DNA from: Mesobacillus persicus
GTDB lineage: Bacteria > Bacillota > Bacilli > Bacillales > Cytobacillaceae
Direction of reading: 5' to 3'
Assembly (NCBI RefSeq): GCF_900109925.1
Contig: NZ_FOBW01000005.1
Span: 124,001 to 188,000, forward strand
DNA length: 64,000 nt
Part shown: in pieces, positions 28,960 to 37,338 of the stretch
Layout of the letters: every line of letters starts with the position of its first letter
How positions within the stretch are numbered: position 1 is the first letter of the stretch
Made by a program: the position numbers and the translations under genes
The notes under the pieces: model-generated
The model's database searches: none
What the model saw: only the letters and a program-made list of their open reading frames with translations
What the model was told of the DNA's origin: nothing

Positions 28960-29346
28960 TCATGTTGGTACTCTTTCTTTTATAACTGATAAAATAAAAT
29001 GATATGCTTGGAATAAAGTTGAAAACTCCTCTTCACTTAAGAGAAAAGAATGTGCAATTTTATTTCTGAGTGGGTAAACATCGCGGAGTCTCATGAAGAA
29101 TTCAAGAGGTAGTTTATAAAATGCACTCTCATACGTTCGTATATATACACTTTCAAGTTCATGTAAGCATAAACTCTCAAAGTCTTTTCTGGGTCCTCGT
29201 CTTAACTCTAGTCTTGGGGCTACATGAAACCAATTTACACCATATTCCTCCATCATTTTTTGCCTAACGAAGATACGAAGAGAGTTCTCGAGAGTATAAA
29301 GCATTCCGTATGCTTCCTTCATATAATTTACCTCTGATACTAACAA
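28960..29346 (-). CDS. HEPN-domain protein (Swt1-like HEPN)
   Basis: 128 residues, all helical. The motif RNKIAHS near residue 93 fits the R-x4-H active site of HEPN ribonucleases, and LENSLRIFVRQKM with YGVNWF near the N-terminus resembles the Swt1-type HEPN group. TTG 29346 and ATG 29322 each have a good RBS. HEPN domains act as metal-independent RNases in toxin and defence systems; no antitoxin (MNT) gene is adjacent, so it would be a stand-alone or orphan protein. Function is inferred. Confidence 0.6.
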   Translation of the reverse strand: MLVSEVNYMKEAYGMLYTLENSLRIFVRQKMMEEYGVNWFHVAPRLELRRGPRKDFESLCLHELESVYIRTYESAFYKLPLEFFMRLRDVYPLRNKIAHSFLLSEEEFSTLFQAYHFILSVIKERVPT

Positions 29347-29488
29347 AACATCACCCCTTCTCTTATTACCGCACAGTCTTATAAAAAGCGGAATAAATTA
29401 TACCTTTATTATACTTTCAATAAATATAATAACAACATGATTACAACCAGTGAGGGGAAATGTACCATTCTTGACTAATTTAAAAAAT

Positions 29489-29538
29489 GGGGTCACCCCC
29501 ACTGAAGTTACGCTTTACTCCACCGGGAGACTGACCCT
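29489..29538 (+). repeat. Hairpin repeat copy 3
   Basis: Variant with GGGGTCACCCCC, core GTTACGCTTTACT and GGGAGACTGACCCT. It lies just after the stop codon of the ligase gene, as do the copies next to the two ligase fragments. Confidence 0.8.
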
Positions 29539-29549
29539 AAAATTCTAGT

Positions 29550-30380
29550 TTATTTCCATTCAACAAATGACGGAATTCGTAGCAACCCAGCTTTAGTTAG
29601 ATTCCTATACTTCACCCGGCATCTAACTGGCTCAATAAAAGTATATTTTTTATCCTCTGAAATAACCTTTTGACTTCTGTATAATTCTTTCCATGCATCT
29701 GGTGGCATGAACTCCATTATTCCAGCTGGTTTACCATCTAGGAAGGTCAGCAGCAGCCCAAATTCTCCTCTTCTAAACCCCGAAATAAGAACGTCCTCAA
29801 ATTGGTAATTAATCACCTTAAGCCACGCCTGACTACGTTGACCGACCTCATATCGAGAATCTTTACGCTTTAGGACTACCCCTTCTAAACCTTGTTGCTG
29901 GACCAAATCAAAGTAGGGAGAAGCGTGACCTTCTATATATTTCACTTTAGCTACTAGACCACTATCCTCTTTAATAATTTCCTCTAGCAGCTTCTTCCTT
30001 TCCATTAACGGCAATTTAGTAAGAGATTCACCTTTATATTGTATAACGTCGAAAGCAACATAACTTAAAGTTCCATTGTCTATCAATTTACGTTTTGACA
30101 TAAACCGGCTCATTATGGCTTCAAAGTCGGGTTTACCATCTTGATCTGTAACGATAATCTCGCCATCTAAAACCGTACCATCTGGAATATCGATTGTTAA
30201 AAGCTCTGGAAACTTGTCTGTAACCTCATTGTTATGACGGGTATATAGCTGCACCTTGTTATCAAACTTAGAAAGTAACAGCCTTATTCCATCTAGCTTG
30301 AGTTCTGTTATATACGAATCATCATCAAAAGGCTGTTCTGACCTTTGTAATAGCATTGGTGAAACAAACACATAAACCAC
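29550..30380 (-). CDS. ATP-dependent DNA ligase
   Basis: About 273-276 residues, a minimal ligase. Adenylation domain with the lysine motif ELKLDGIRL (K about 28), LDGEIIV (motif III), AFDVIQYKG, EGVVLKRKDSRYEVG (motif IV) and WLKVINYQF (motif V); residues about 195-276 form the OB fold. It seals nicks using ATP, unlike the NAD-dependent housekeeping LigA. Start is GTG 30380 or, better spaced from AAGAGG, GTG 30371. Two 3'-terminal fragments of close relatives occur at 47035 and 56376, so the gene belongs to a spreading or duplicated family. Confidence 0.88.
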   Translation of the reverse strand: MVYVFVSPMLLQRSEQPFDDDSYITELKLDGIRLLLSKFDNKVQLYTRHNNEVTDKFPELLTIDIPDGTVLDGEIIVTDQDGKPDFEAIMSRFMSKRKLIDNGTLSYVAFDVIQYKGESLTKLPLMERKKLLEEIIKEDSGLVAKVKYIEGHASPYFDLVQQQGLEGVVLKRKDSRYEVGQRSQAWLKVINYQFEDVLISGFRRGEFGLLLTFLDGKPAGIMEFMPPDAWKELYRSQKVISEDKKYTFIEPVRCRVKYRNLTKAGLLRIPSFVEWK

Positions 30381-30529
30381 CTCTTAATAATTATAAGATG
30401 GATTGAATGTAGTTTCATTGGTATCTAATTTACATATATGGAATTTCTCACAATGGACCCTATAACAATAAAAAGAGCATCTTATCATGGGTATTCACCT
30501 TGAGGTCACACATTAGCATGTGAGGACGC

Positions 30530-30877
30530 CTAATCTCCGACAGCTACCCCAATCACACTAGCGAATGCGACTCGCTCAAACTCACCAGGCTTTGTTTCTA
30601 TCCGTAGTTGATGTGTAATCTGGTCAATATAATACACCTTACCTGTTATAACCTCCGTGAATCCATCGCCCCAAATCGTTAACTTCACCGGCAAATTATA
30701 CTCCATCGCATATCCTATTTGCTGGTCAAATTCCTCCTTTTCATCTTCGTCGATGATCGGCTTTATTTGCCGTTGAGTATCTCGCCATAACTCATGCTGT
30801 GCCTTTACCTGTTCGGGCATAAAAAACGCCCCTTTCCATTTCATTTTCCCTCTATCACGTAATGCGATATCAATCAT
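30530..30877 (-). CDS. YolD-like protein
   Basis: About 112-115 residues with RDRGKMKW... AFFMPEQ near the N-terminus and a beta-rich C-terminus (GFTEVITGKVYYIDQITHQLRI), the signature of the YolD-like family. Such proteins usually sit beside a UvrX/DinB-type polymerase; none is present, so this is an orphan. The only ATG (30877) directly abuts AAAGGAG, which is too close; the in-frame ATC at 30868 has ideal spacing, so the real start is uncertain. Confidence 0.75.
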   Translation of the reverse strand: MIDIALRDRGKMKWKGAFFMPEQVKAQHELWRDTQRQIKPIIDEDEKEEFDQQIGYAMEYNLPVKLTIWGDGFTEVITGKVYYIDQITHQLRIETKPGEFERVAFASVIGVAVGD

Positions 30878-30945
30878 CTCCTTTGATATTATTATACAGG
30901 AACATACGTTCCCATGTATACAAAATTAAAAGGACCAGTCTAGGT

Positions 30946-30966
30946 TGCCGTGCCTGTCACAACCCG
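30946..30966. repeat. GGTGCC-family repeat, degenerate
   Basis: GCCGTGCCTGTCACAACCCG, followed by ATTAATCTTGTTTCAC. Matches the core of the elements at 33631 and 44764 but is decayed beyond it. Confidence 0.45.
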
Positions 30967-31051
30967 ATTAATCTTGTTTCACATAAATGTTCCACACAAC
31001 AATAAATTGTGGTATGTGCTCCACTTCTTAAGAAGTTTCTAGATAAAAAAT

Positions 31052-31102
31052 GGGTCAGACCCCCACTGAAGTAACGCTTTACTCCACCGGGGGACTGACC
31101 CC
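31052..31102 (+). repeat. Hairpin repeat copy 4
   Basis: Consensus copy: GGGTCAGACCCCC, AGTAACGCTTTACT, GGGGGACTGACCCC. Reading frame of the DUF4357 fragment begins at its right edge. Confidence 0.9.
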
Positions 31103-31108
31103 AAAATT

Positions 31109-31708
31109 TATCCGACCTCAAACAACTCTTTTGGTCCAACTGAAATAAGTTATCTTGAGAATCGTTTTTGCGCAATAGCCACGGATGCCAAACGATATCT
31201 TGTCAAGAATGGAAATGACCCTACCTCTGGGAACATCACGGAGGAAAAAGAAAGTGAACTTGAGGAGCTCATCGATTACGCCAAACTGGTTATGGGTACA
31301 CTGGGCCATAAGGTTTTTGAAAATTTGACTGAGGTAAAAACGCAAATCGAAAAACCAGAAACCTCATATAATGAAGATAAGTTGTTACTGTACTTGAAGC
31401 GAAAAAGCAGAAAAAGTGGTATCACCATTGAAGCTACGTGCAAACAAACCAACGAGGGATTCGTGGTGCTAAAAGGCAGCCACATTGAAACCATCGATTC
31501 TGAAAGCATACCCTCTGGTATCAAAGATATCCGTAAAAAATCACAAGTTGATGTTAATGGTATATTGCAAGAGGATGTTCTTTTCCGCAGTCCCTCATAT
31601 GCAGCTGCCTTTGTAGTTGGCGGTCATGCAAACGGATTAACTGAATGGAAAGCAGAAAATGGAAAGACATTAAAAGAAATAGAACATATTCACGAAAGCA
31701 CAGAGTAA
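31109..31708 (+). pseudogene. 5'-truncated GIY-YIG-type nuclease with DUF4357 tail
   Basis: An open frame runs from the hairpin repeat through SFGPTEISYLENRFCAIA and ITEEKESELEELIDYAKLVMG to a DUF4357 domain (SPSYAAAFVVGGHANGLTEW, near the C-terminus). In intact relatives a GIY-YIG nuclease domain precedes this; it is missing here and no start codon with an RBS exists near the junction. An internal ATG at 31292 could at most give a 138-residue tail. Followed by a strong terminator at 31777. Confidence 0.7.
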
Positions 31709-31776
31709 TTTTTACATATAAACAGCATTTCCTTTTGAGAGCAGACCCTAAAGAACTAAATTCAACACACGATTAA

Positions 31777-31824
31777 GGTGTGAAACACCATCTGGATAAT
31801 TAGATGATGTTTCACACCTTTTTA
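31777..31824 (+). terminator. Rho-independent terminator
   Basis: GGTGTGAAACACCATCT and AGATGATGTTTCACACC form a 17-base stem with minor mismatch and an 8-base loop, followed by TTTTTATT. It belongs to the truncated DUF4357 gene. The rest of the gap 31825-32116 contains only hairpin repeat copy 5. Confidence 0.8.
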
Positions 31825-31908
31825 TTCAAAACAAACTTACCTGCTCAATCTCACTAGCCCCTACATAACCACTTCTAACACTTCTCTATCTCTCTCGATG
31901 AGAAAAAA

Positions 31909-31955
31909 GGGGCCCACAGTGAAGTATAGCGTTAGCCCACCGGGGGACTGACCCC
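31909..31955 (+). repeat. Hairpin repeat copy 5 (most diverged)
   Basis: Left arm shortened (GGGGCCCACAG), core altered (GTATAGCGTTAGCC), right arm CGGGGGACTGACCCC intact. Still in the common orientation. Confidence 0.7.
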
Positions 31956-32116
31956 AAAATTAGGTACCATATTTTATTTACAACCTGAATTGGTTTAAGA
32001 AGACATACTTTATTAGTAATATCAGTATATTAGTAATTATTTTAAGAAATACGAAAAAAGGAAGTATGTGCTTACTTCCTTTCTTTTCTTATTGTAAAAA
32101 TATACATATCTTATAT

Positions 32117-32308
32117 TTATCTACTATTGTATCTCTTACCAGCAATATCTTCCCAATTAAGTGGGATTGCTCTTGAATAATGAGGATCATTAGGCGAAAG
32201 GGGGTCCTTTCTCAATTCAACATCAAGCCCTAAACTTTTACTTAGCTCCATAAACTTCTCGAGGGTTGTTTTACCACGCGATTCTTTAACTACAACAGTC
32301 TTCTCCAT
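32117..32308 (-). CDS. Small unknown protein
   Basis: 63 residues, charged, soluble, starting MEKTVVVKESRGKTTLEKFM. A strong RBS (AAGGAGG) precedes the ATG at 7 bases. It follows the membrane coiled-coil gene by 21 to 22 bases on the same strand, so the two form a pair. Not recognised; the size and order would fit a small regulatory or antitoxin-like partner, but nothing in the sequence proves this. Confidence 0.55.
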   Translation of the reverse strand: MEKTVVVKESRGKTTLEKFMELSKSLGLDVELRKDPLSPNDPHYSRAIPLNWEDIAGKRYNSR

Positions 32309-32329
32309 GATACAACCTCCTTACATAAC

Positions 32330-33379
32330 TTAATTATAAACCCTTTGTAAACCTTCTTCAACAGCTATTTGCTTACTGGTCAGAATATTAATTAACTCCG
32401 CAGACAAGTTACCAACTTCAGTCTCTGTGCCCCTGTTCTCTAAAGTGAGAACAAAAATACTCTGAGTTCCGTCTGACAACTTTAACTTAATTGTTAAGTA
32501 CTTCCTTTCTTCTTTGCCATTTTTAACATCGCTTTTACTTGAGTAATTAAATTCATAAAGAGGTTTGTCGTAAATGATCCCTCTCAATATACCTGTTCGA
32601 GACAAGGAATTTAACTCATCAATTATTTTTTCCAAACTACTCATTCTTAGTTGTGCTTGTAAGTTTGTCAGGTCTAACAATATTTGGTAAAACGCAAACT
32701 CAATTGCGTTTTCTACTGATGCATTCCCCGGTGGGATTTTACTGAGTTTTTGTAATAATTCAATAGATAACTTAACAATTTCTTCGTCTGAGTCATTATC
32801 ATTAGTTTTTCTATATAATAAGACTGCTTTTTCATATCTTTTCAATAAATCAGATGGTAATTCAAAATATTGCTGCAACAAAGCATTCTGATTAATGCCC
32901 TCCATTGCATATCCTTCTTGATGCTGAATTTTTATTCTAGTTACATCTTTATTACGTTGAATGAAGTAACTATATCTTTGAACAGCAATTACCGAGGAAT
33001 TTGCTTTTGTGAAATTTTCCAACGTTTCATAAATCATCTCACTTTGCTTAATTCGATTAAGAACCCCAAATTCACGCCACAATCCTCGAGTGTGTTCTCG
33101 TAAATCCTGTTCTCTTTTAGCAAGTTCAAGCTTTATTTCATTTATTTGATCTTTTTTTTGTTCTAAGTCCTTTCCATGTAACAATTCGACTCGTTCATAT
33201 TTTTCATTATGGAAAAGTATTATCAGTGCAATTATCTCTAAAAATACAAATAATATGAAAGCGATTAATCCAATAGAAATATCTTCTATAGTTCCAGCAA
33301 AAAATTGTGTAAATAAACTTGCAGCCAAACCAAATAAAGGTAAAATAACAACAGCAATCCAATGATAGATAGTTTTCAT
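32330..33379 (-). CDS. Two-helix membrane protein with cytoplasmic coiled coil
   Basis: About 349 residues from ATG 33379 (GGGGAG 7 bases upstream; an ATG at 33424 has no RBS). Two transmembrane helices within the first 55 residues (AVVILPLFGLAASLF and IGLIAFILFVFLEIIALII) with a short outside loop, then a coiled coil (about 65-110) and a large cytoplasmic helical domain with a C-terminal beta-rich part. No enzyme motif seen. Architecture resembles membrane sensors or anchors of defence pairs, but this is only an analogy. Confidence 0.6.
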   Translation of the reverse strand: MKTIYHWIAVVILPLFGLAASLFTQFFAGTIEDISIGLIAFILFVFLEIIALIILFHNEKYERVELLHGKDLEQKKDQINEIKLELAKREQDLREHTRGLWREFGVLNRIKQSEMIYETLENFTKANSSVIAVQRYSYFIQRNKDVTRIKIQHQEGYAMEGINQNALLQQYFELPSDLLKRYEKAVLLYRKTNDNDSDEEIVKLSIELLQKLSKIPPGNASVENAIEFAFYQILLDLTNLQAQLRMSSLEKIIDELNSLSRTGILRGIIYDKPLYEFNYSSKSDVKNGKEERKYLTIKLKLSDGTQSIFVLTLENRGTETEVGNLSAELINILTSKQIAVEEGLQRVYN

Positions 33380-33630
33380 AAACGGACTCCCCATGAAAAT
33401 TAGTGATATGAAAATATATTTCAAATGTTAATCGAAAAATAAAAATAATGAAAGTTAAAACAACACCAAGCGACAAGCACTCCTAATATCATAATATCGA
33501 ATTAACTGAATAAATCCATCATTATTTATTATTTACCTATCCTCTTCTAAGAAATCAATGTTACATTTCTTAGAAGTTATAATTAAGTTTTCCTTTCCCA
33601 ACATAACAGTTCACAAAAGGCATTATGTGT

Positions 33631-33680
33631 GGTTTCGGTGCCTGGCACGACCCGAAGATTGATGGGTTTTGTCGAAGAAC
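33631..33680 (+). repeat. GGTGCC-family repeat, long copy
   Basis: Begins GGTTTCGGTGCCTGGCAC and continues with GAAGATTGATGGGTTTTG. About 45 of 50 bases match the copy at 44764. It lies in a 370-base gene-free stretch (33380-33748). Confidence 0.7.
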
Positions 33681-33748
33681 TAGTTTAGTCTTTTAGCTTG
33701 TGATTTTATCTTAAAGGTTATATAACCTACAAAACATTACTAGTTACT

Positions 33749-34059
33749 CTACAAAACCACCTCAAATCCCCCAACCTCCTTCACATACAAAAACTTAACT
33801 GTCAAAACAGATGCGTCATTAACAATATCGAGTTTTACAATGCTATTTCCATTACTCTCTTTATGGAGAGATTCATCCCGATTCAGGATCAGCATGATAT
33901 CGGCATTCTCTGCTATGCTAGCTAATTCATTGAGGTAAGAAATTCGTGACCGTTTATTTTCCTTTTGATGACCTCCACTTGAAAGCTGTGATAGAAGAAT
34001 AATCGGTACCTGGTATTGTTCTGCGATTTGCTTTAACTCCTTTGTGAAATGGGGAAAAA
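33749..34059 (-). pseudogene. C-terminal remnant of a DnaB-like helicase gene
   Basis: About 100 residues in one open frame: ELKQIAEQYQVPIILLSQL, RISYLNELASIAENADIML and ILNRDE match the end of the DnaB RecA domain (the glutamine finger and Rxx region). The frame begins at hairpin repeat copy 6 with no start codon or RBS, so everything upstream of about residue 330 of the parent is gone. It is not a copy of the dnaB gene at 6221, from which it differs strongly. Confidence 0.7.
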
Positions 34060-34110
34060 GGGTCAGACCCCCACTGAAGTAACGCTTTACTCCACCGGGG
34101 GACTGACCCC
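34060..34110 (+). repeat. Hairpin repeat copy 6
   Basis: Consensus copy, abutting the dnaB remnant on its left. To the right, 34111-34354 has a minus-strand tail GKPGKTTNPFWIDQVLNRL-stop around 34165-34225 that looks like a further coding scrap. Confidence 0.9.
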
Positions 34111-34317
34111 AGATCTCGACCCCAAATCTCTTGATTTTTTGATTGCCTTTTTTCCCTAGCTACAATCTGTTTAACACCTGATCAATCCAAAAAGGATTGG
34201 TTGTCTTCCCTGGCTTTCCCCAATTAATTATGGTTTATATGTGTTCTACAAAGCAAAAAATTGGGTACATCCCAACTCCTTAAGAAAACCTGGTCCCCTG
34301 GATTTCCAAGATTAATA

Positions 34318-34334
34318 GGGGACATAAAGTCCCC
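34318..34334 (-). terminator. Hairpin after the aminotransferase gene
   Basis: GGGGAC-ATAAA-GTCCCC lies 20 bases past the aminotransferase stop on the minus strand; a short T-rich stretch follows, so it is a weak terminator. Confidence 0.45.
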
Positions 34335-34354
34335 CCACCAAGGCATAAAAAATT

Positions 34355-35701
34355 TTAAACTTCAATACTACGAAAGCTTTCTTTTAGTGTTTTGACAATA
34401 AAGGTAAAATCATCTTCAGTAATACTTAATGGCGGTGCGAGTTGTAGGATGTTATTGTAGCCTGCGACAGTGTCTCCATTTTTTCCAATAATTAACCCTC
34501 TCTCTTTGCAAGCGCTAATGACTTTATTAACGATATCAAAATTTTCTGGCTTTTTCGTTCCTTTATCTTCAACCAATTCAATACCGATAAGAAGCCCCTT
34601 TCCTCTAATATCACCTACATAAGGAAGATCATTTAGTTCTTCTAGCTCTTTTAGTAGTCGTTCTCCTAGAGTTTGTGAGCGTTCAATTAGTTTTTCTTCT
34701 TCAAGAATCTCAAGGTTTTTTAGTGCAAGTGCACAAGCTGCTGGGTTTCCGCCAAATGTATTTACATGGCGAAGGCGATCATATTGTTCATTACCGCTAT
34801 ACGCCTCATAAATCTCTCTTTTTACTGCAGTAGCAGAAAGTGGAAGATAGGCACTTGTGATTCCTTTAGCCATCGTAATAATATCTGGTTTTACATCATA
34901 ATTCATAAAACCAAACGGCTTACCTGTCCGTCCAAATCCGCAAATGACTTCATCGCAGATTAGTAGAGCCCCATGTTTTTCACAAATCTCTTTGACTTTT
35001 TTCATATAGTTTTGAGGTGGAATCAAGCAACCACCGCCTGTTATGATCGGCTCCATTATCATAGCCGCCACAGTATGGCCTAATTCCCATGTCATTACCC
35101 GGTCCACTTCCTGAGCACTTTCAAGGGTTTGCTCGTCATTTGGATTGCGATAGACATCTGGTGGATGCACATGGATAAATCCCGGAGCTAATGGCTCATA
35201 TTTATATTTCCTTTCGGCCTGCCCCGTTGCTGCAAGGGCACCCATTGAATTTCCATGGTACGCGCGATAGCGAGAAATGAATTTGTATCGTTCAGGGTTC
35301 CCTTTTTGCTGGTGGTATTGGCGCGCAATTTTAAACGCAGTTTCATTTGCTTCTGATCCACTATTTGAGAAAAATATAACGTAATCATCACCAAGCCATT
35401 CGTTAAGCTTCTCGGCCAATTTTATGGCTGGAACATGACTTTGGGTAAGTGGAAAATAGGGCATTTCAAGAAGCTGATTATAAGCGGCTTCAGCCAGTTC
35501 CTTTCTCCCATAGCCTACATTTACACACCAAAGGCCAGACATCCCGTCTAAATACTTATTCCCCTCAACGTCCTCGACCCAAGCACCTTTGGCCTTTTGT
35601 ATGATTAAGTTTCCCCGTGAAGGAGCCGACCCCCTCATAGAATGCCAGATATATTGTTCATCTTTTTTCTGTAGATCCTTTCCTTGATCCGTACCTAGCA
35701 C
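34355..35701 (-). CDS. Class III omega-amino acid:pyruvate aminotransferase
   Basis: 448 residues, PLP fold type I, class III. Visible motifs: SNSGSEANETAFKIAR (phosphate cup), YHGNSMGALAATGQ, LLICDEVICGFGRTG (the D that pairs with the PLP nitrogen) and IITMAKGITS with the Schiff-base lysine. It moves the amino group of an omega-amino acid to pyruvate, giving alanine and a semialdehyde. The dehydrogenase gene next to it and alanine dehydrogenase across the regulator suggest beta-alanine (or 3-aminoisobutyrate) as substrate; taurine-type substrates are possible but no sulfoacetaldehyde gene is present. GTG start after GGGGAG. Confidence 0.88.
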   Translation of the reverse strand: MLGTDQGKDLQKKDEQYIWHSMRGSAPSRGNLIIQKAKGAWVEDVEGNKYLDGMSGLWCVNVGYGRKELAEAAYNQLLEMPYFPLTQSHVPAIKLAEKLNEWLGDDYVIFFSNSGSEANETAFKIARQYHQQKGNPERYKFISRYRAYHGNSMGALAATGQAERKYKYEPLAPGFIHVHPPDVYRNPNDEQTLESAQEVDRVMTWELGHTVAAMIMEPIITGGGCLIPPQNYMKKVKEICEKHGALLICDEVICGFGRTGKPFGFMNYDVKPDIITMAKGITSAYLPLSATAVKREIYEAYSGNEQYDRLRHVNTFGGNPAACALALKNLEILEEEKLIERSQTLGERLLKELEELNDLPYVGDIRGKGLLIGIELVEDKGTKKPENFDIVNKVISACKERGLIIGKNGDTVAGYNNILQLAPPLSITEDDFTFIVKTLKESFRSIEV

Positions 35702-35733
35702 TTTTATCTCCCCACTTCAACAAAATTTTTTTA

Positions 35734-37191
35734 TTAATAACGAGCAGTCATCATTTTTTTGCGAGTGAAGAATTCAACTCCATCACGGCCGTTGGCATGT
35801 AAGTCACCATAAAATGAATTTTTATAACCTGAGAATGGGAAGAATGCCATTGGGGCTGGTACACCTAAATTTATCCCAAGCATACCGGCATCGATTTCCT
35901 CACGGAACGTGCGAATAGCATTTGCACTATCTGTATATAGACATGCACCATTAGCAAATTCAGATTGATTTGTAAGCTTGATTGCTTCTTCAAGGGTTTT
36001 TACACGGACAATTGATAATACAGGGGCAAATATCTCATCTTTCCAGATTTTCATATCTGTATTCACATGATCAAAGATGGTTGGGCCCACGAAATAGCCA
36101 TGATCTTGGTCCCCTTCTCCCCTGCCATCACGGACAAGGAGGGCTCCTTCATTTTCGCCAATTTCAATATATTGAATGGTTCGCTCCTTATGTGCTTGAC
36201 GGATAACCGGCCCAAGAAACACACGCTCATCCATTCCATTTCCTATTTGTATCTCATCAGCCTCTTGTTTTAACCGGTTAACTAACTCATCCGCTATATC
36301 TCCAACGGCTACTACAACAGATGCAGCCATGCAACGTTCACCAGCTGATCCAAAGGCAGATGCAATAATATTTGTAACCGCATTATTTAGGTCAGCATCT
36401 GGCATAACGATTGAGTGGTTTTTTGCACCAGCAAGTGCCTGAACTCTTTTTCCATTCGCTGCAGCTGTTTTATAAACGTACTCTGCTACTGGCTGTGAGC
36501 CAACAAAAGAAATCGCTCGCACATCCTCATGTTCAAGGACGCCATTTACAACGTCATGCCCTCCATGAACAATATTTAGTACCCCGTCCGGTAGTCCAGC
36601 CTCTTTGAACAACTCAGCTAGGCGATTAGCCATAAGCGGGGTGCGTTCAGATGGTTTTAACACAACGGTATTTCCGCACGCAATGGCTAGTGGGAACATC
36701 CAACAAGGTACCATCATCGGAAAGTTAAATGGCGTAATGCCACCAATTACCCCAATTGGGTATCGGTACATACCAGATTCAATACCTGTCGCAATATCCG
36801 GTAACTGATTGCCCATCATTAGTGTAGGAGCTCCTGCAGCAAATTCGACACATTCTATCGAGCGTTGCACTTCCCCGTATGCTTCTTTATAACTCTTGCC
36901 GTTTTCAACGGTAATTAGTTTGGCCAACTCATCCCAGTTTTTAACTAGTAATTGCTGATATCTGAATAGAATGCGTGCACGTTGAGGAACCGGTACCTTC
37001 CTCCAAGTTTGAAATGCTTCTTGTGCAACCGTAACCGCTTGATTAACATCTTCACGTGTGGAGATTGGCAGTTTGGCAATTATTGTGCCAGTAGCCGGAT
37101 TTGGAATTTCATCTACTTTCTTACTTTCCGATAATATCCACTGGCCACCAATAAAATTTTTTAGTGTTTGTATTTCTTTAACTACAACCAT
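35734..37191 (-). CDS. mmsA: CoA-acylating methylmalonate/malonate-semialdehyde dehydrogenase
   Basis: 485 residues, typical length. MmsA features: NFIGGQW start, [23 protein letters not shown] (cofactor and substrate loop), [13 protein letters not shown] and GERCMAAS with the catalytic cysteine in place of the ALDH FxxxGQxC motif, and KKMMTARY end. It oxidises malonate or methylmalonate semialdehyde to acetyl- or propionyl-CoA with loss of CO2. 32 bases upstream of the aminotransferase gene, so the pair is co-transcribed from the promoter at about 37200-37338. Confidence 0.92.
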   Translation of the reverse strand: MVVVKEIQTLKNFIGGQWILSESKKVDEIPNPATGTIIAKLPISTREDVNQAVTVAQEAFQTWRKVPVPQRARILFRYQQLLVKNWDELAKLITVENGKSYKEAYGEVQRSIECVEFAAGAPTLMMGNQLPDIATGIESGMYRYPIGVIGGITPFNFPMMVPCWMFPLAIACGNTVVLKPSERTPLMANRLAELFKEAGLPDGVLNIVHGGHDVVNGVLEHEDVRAISFVGSQPVAEYVYKTAAANGKRVQALAGAKNHSIVMPDADLNNAVTNIIASAFGSAGERCMAASVVVAVGDIADELVNRLKQEADEIQIGNGMDERVFLGPVIRQAHKERTIQYIEIGENEGALLVRDGRGEGDQDHGYFVGPTIFDHVNTDMKIWKDEIFAPVLSIVRVKTLEEAIKLTNQSEFANGACLYTDSANAIRTFREEIDAGMLGINLGVPAPMAFFPFSGYKNSFYGDLHANGRDGVEFFTRKKMMTARY

Positions 37192-37259
37192 AAAAGAGCC
37201 TCCCTATAATTCATAATTTTACAAAATTTTAAACTATCTAACATAAGTATATTAATCAA

Positions 37260-37290
37260 ATAAAGCGTTTTCATTAGACAAAGTGTAAAT
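37260..37290. promoter_or_regulatory. cre-like site and AGTGTAAAT box upstream of mmsA
   Basis: On the minus strand TGAAAACGCTTTAT (37260-37273) is close to the CcpA cre consensus, and AGTGTAAAT (plus strand, 37282-37290) lies beside it. The same two elements occur together at 39103-39123 before ald. Catabolite control plus a shared activator site, perhaps for the PucR-type protein, is inferred. Confidence 0.5.
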
Positions 37291-37338
37291 TGTTTTTGTA
37301 AAACTACGTTACGTTCAGCACAATTTCAAGTCTATTTC

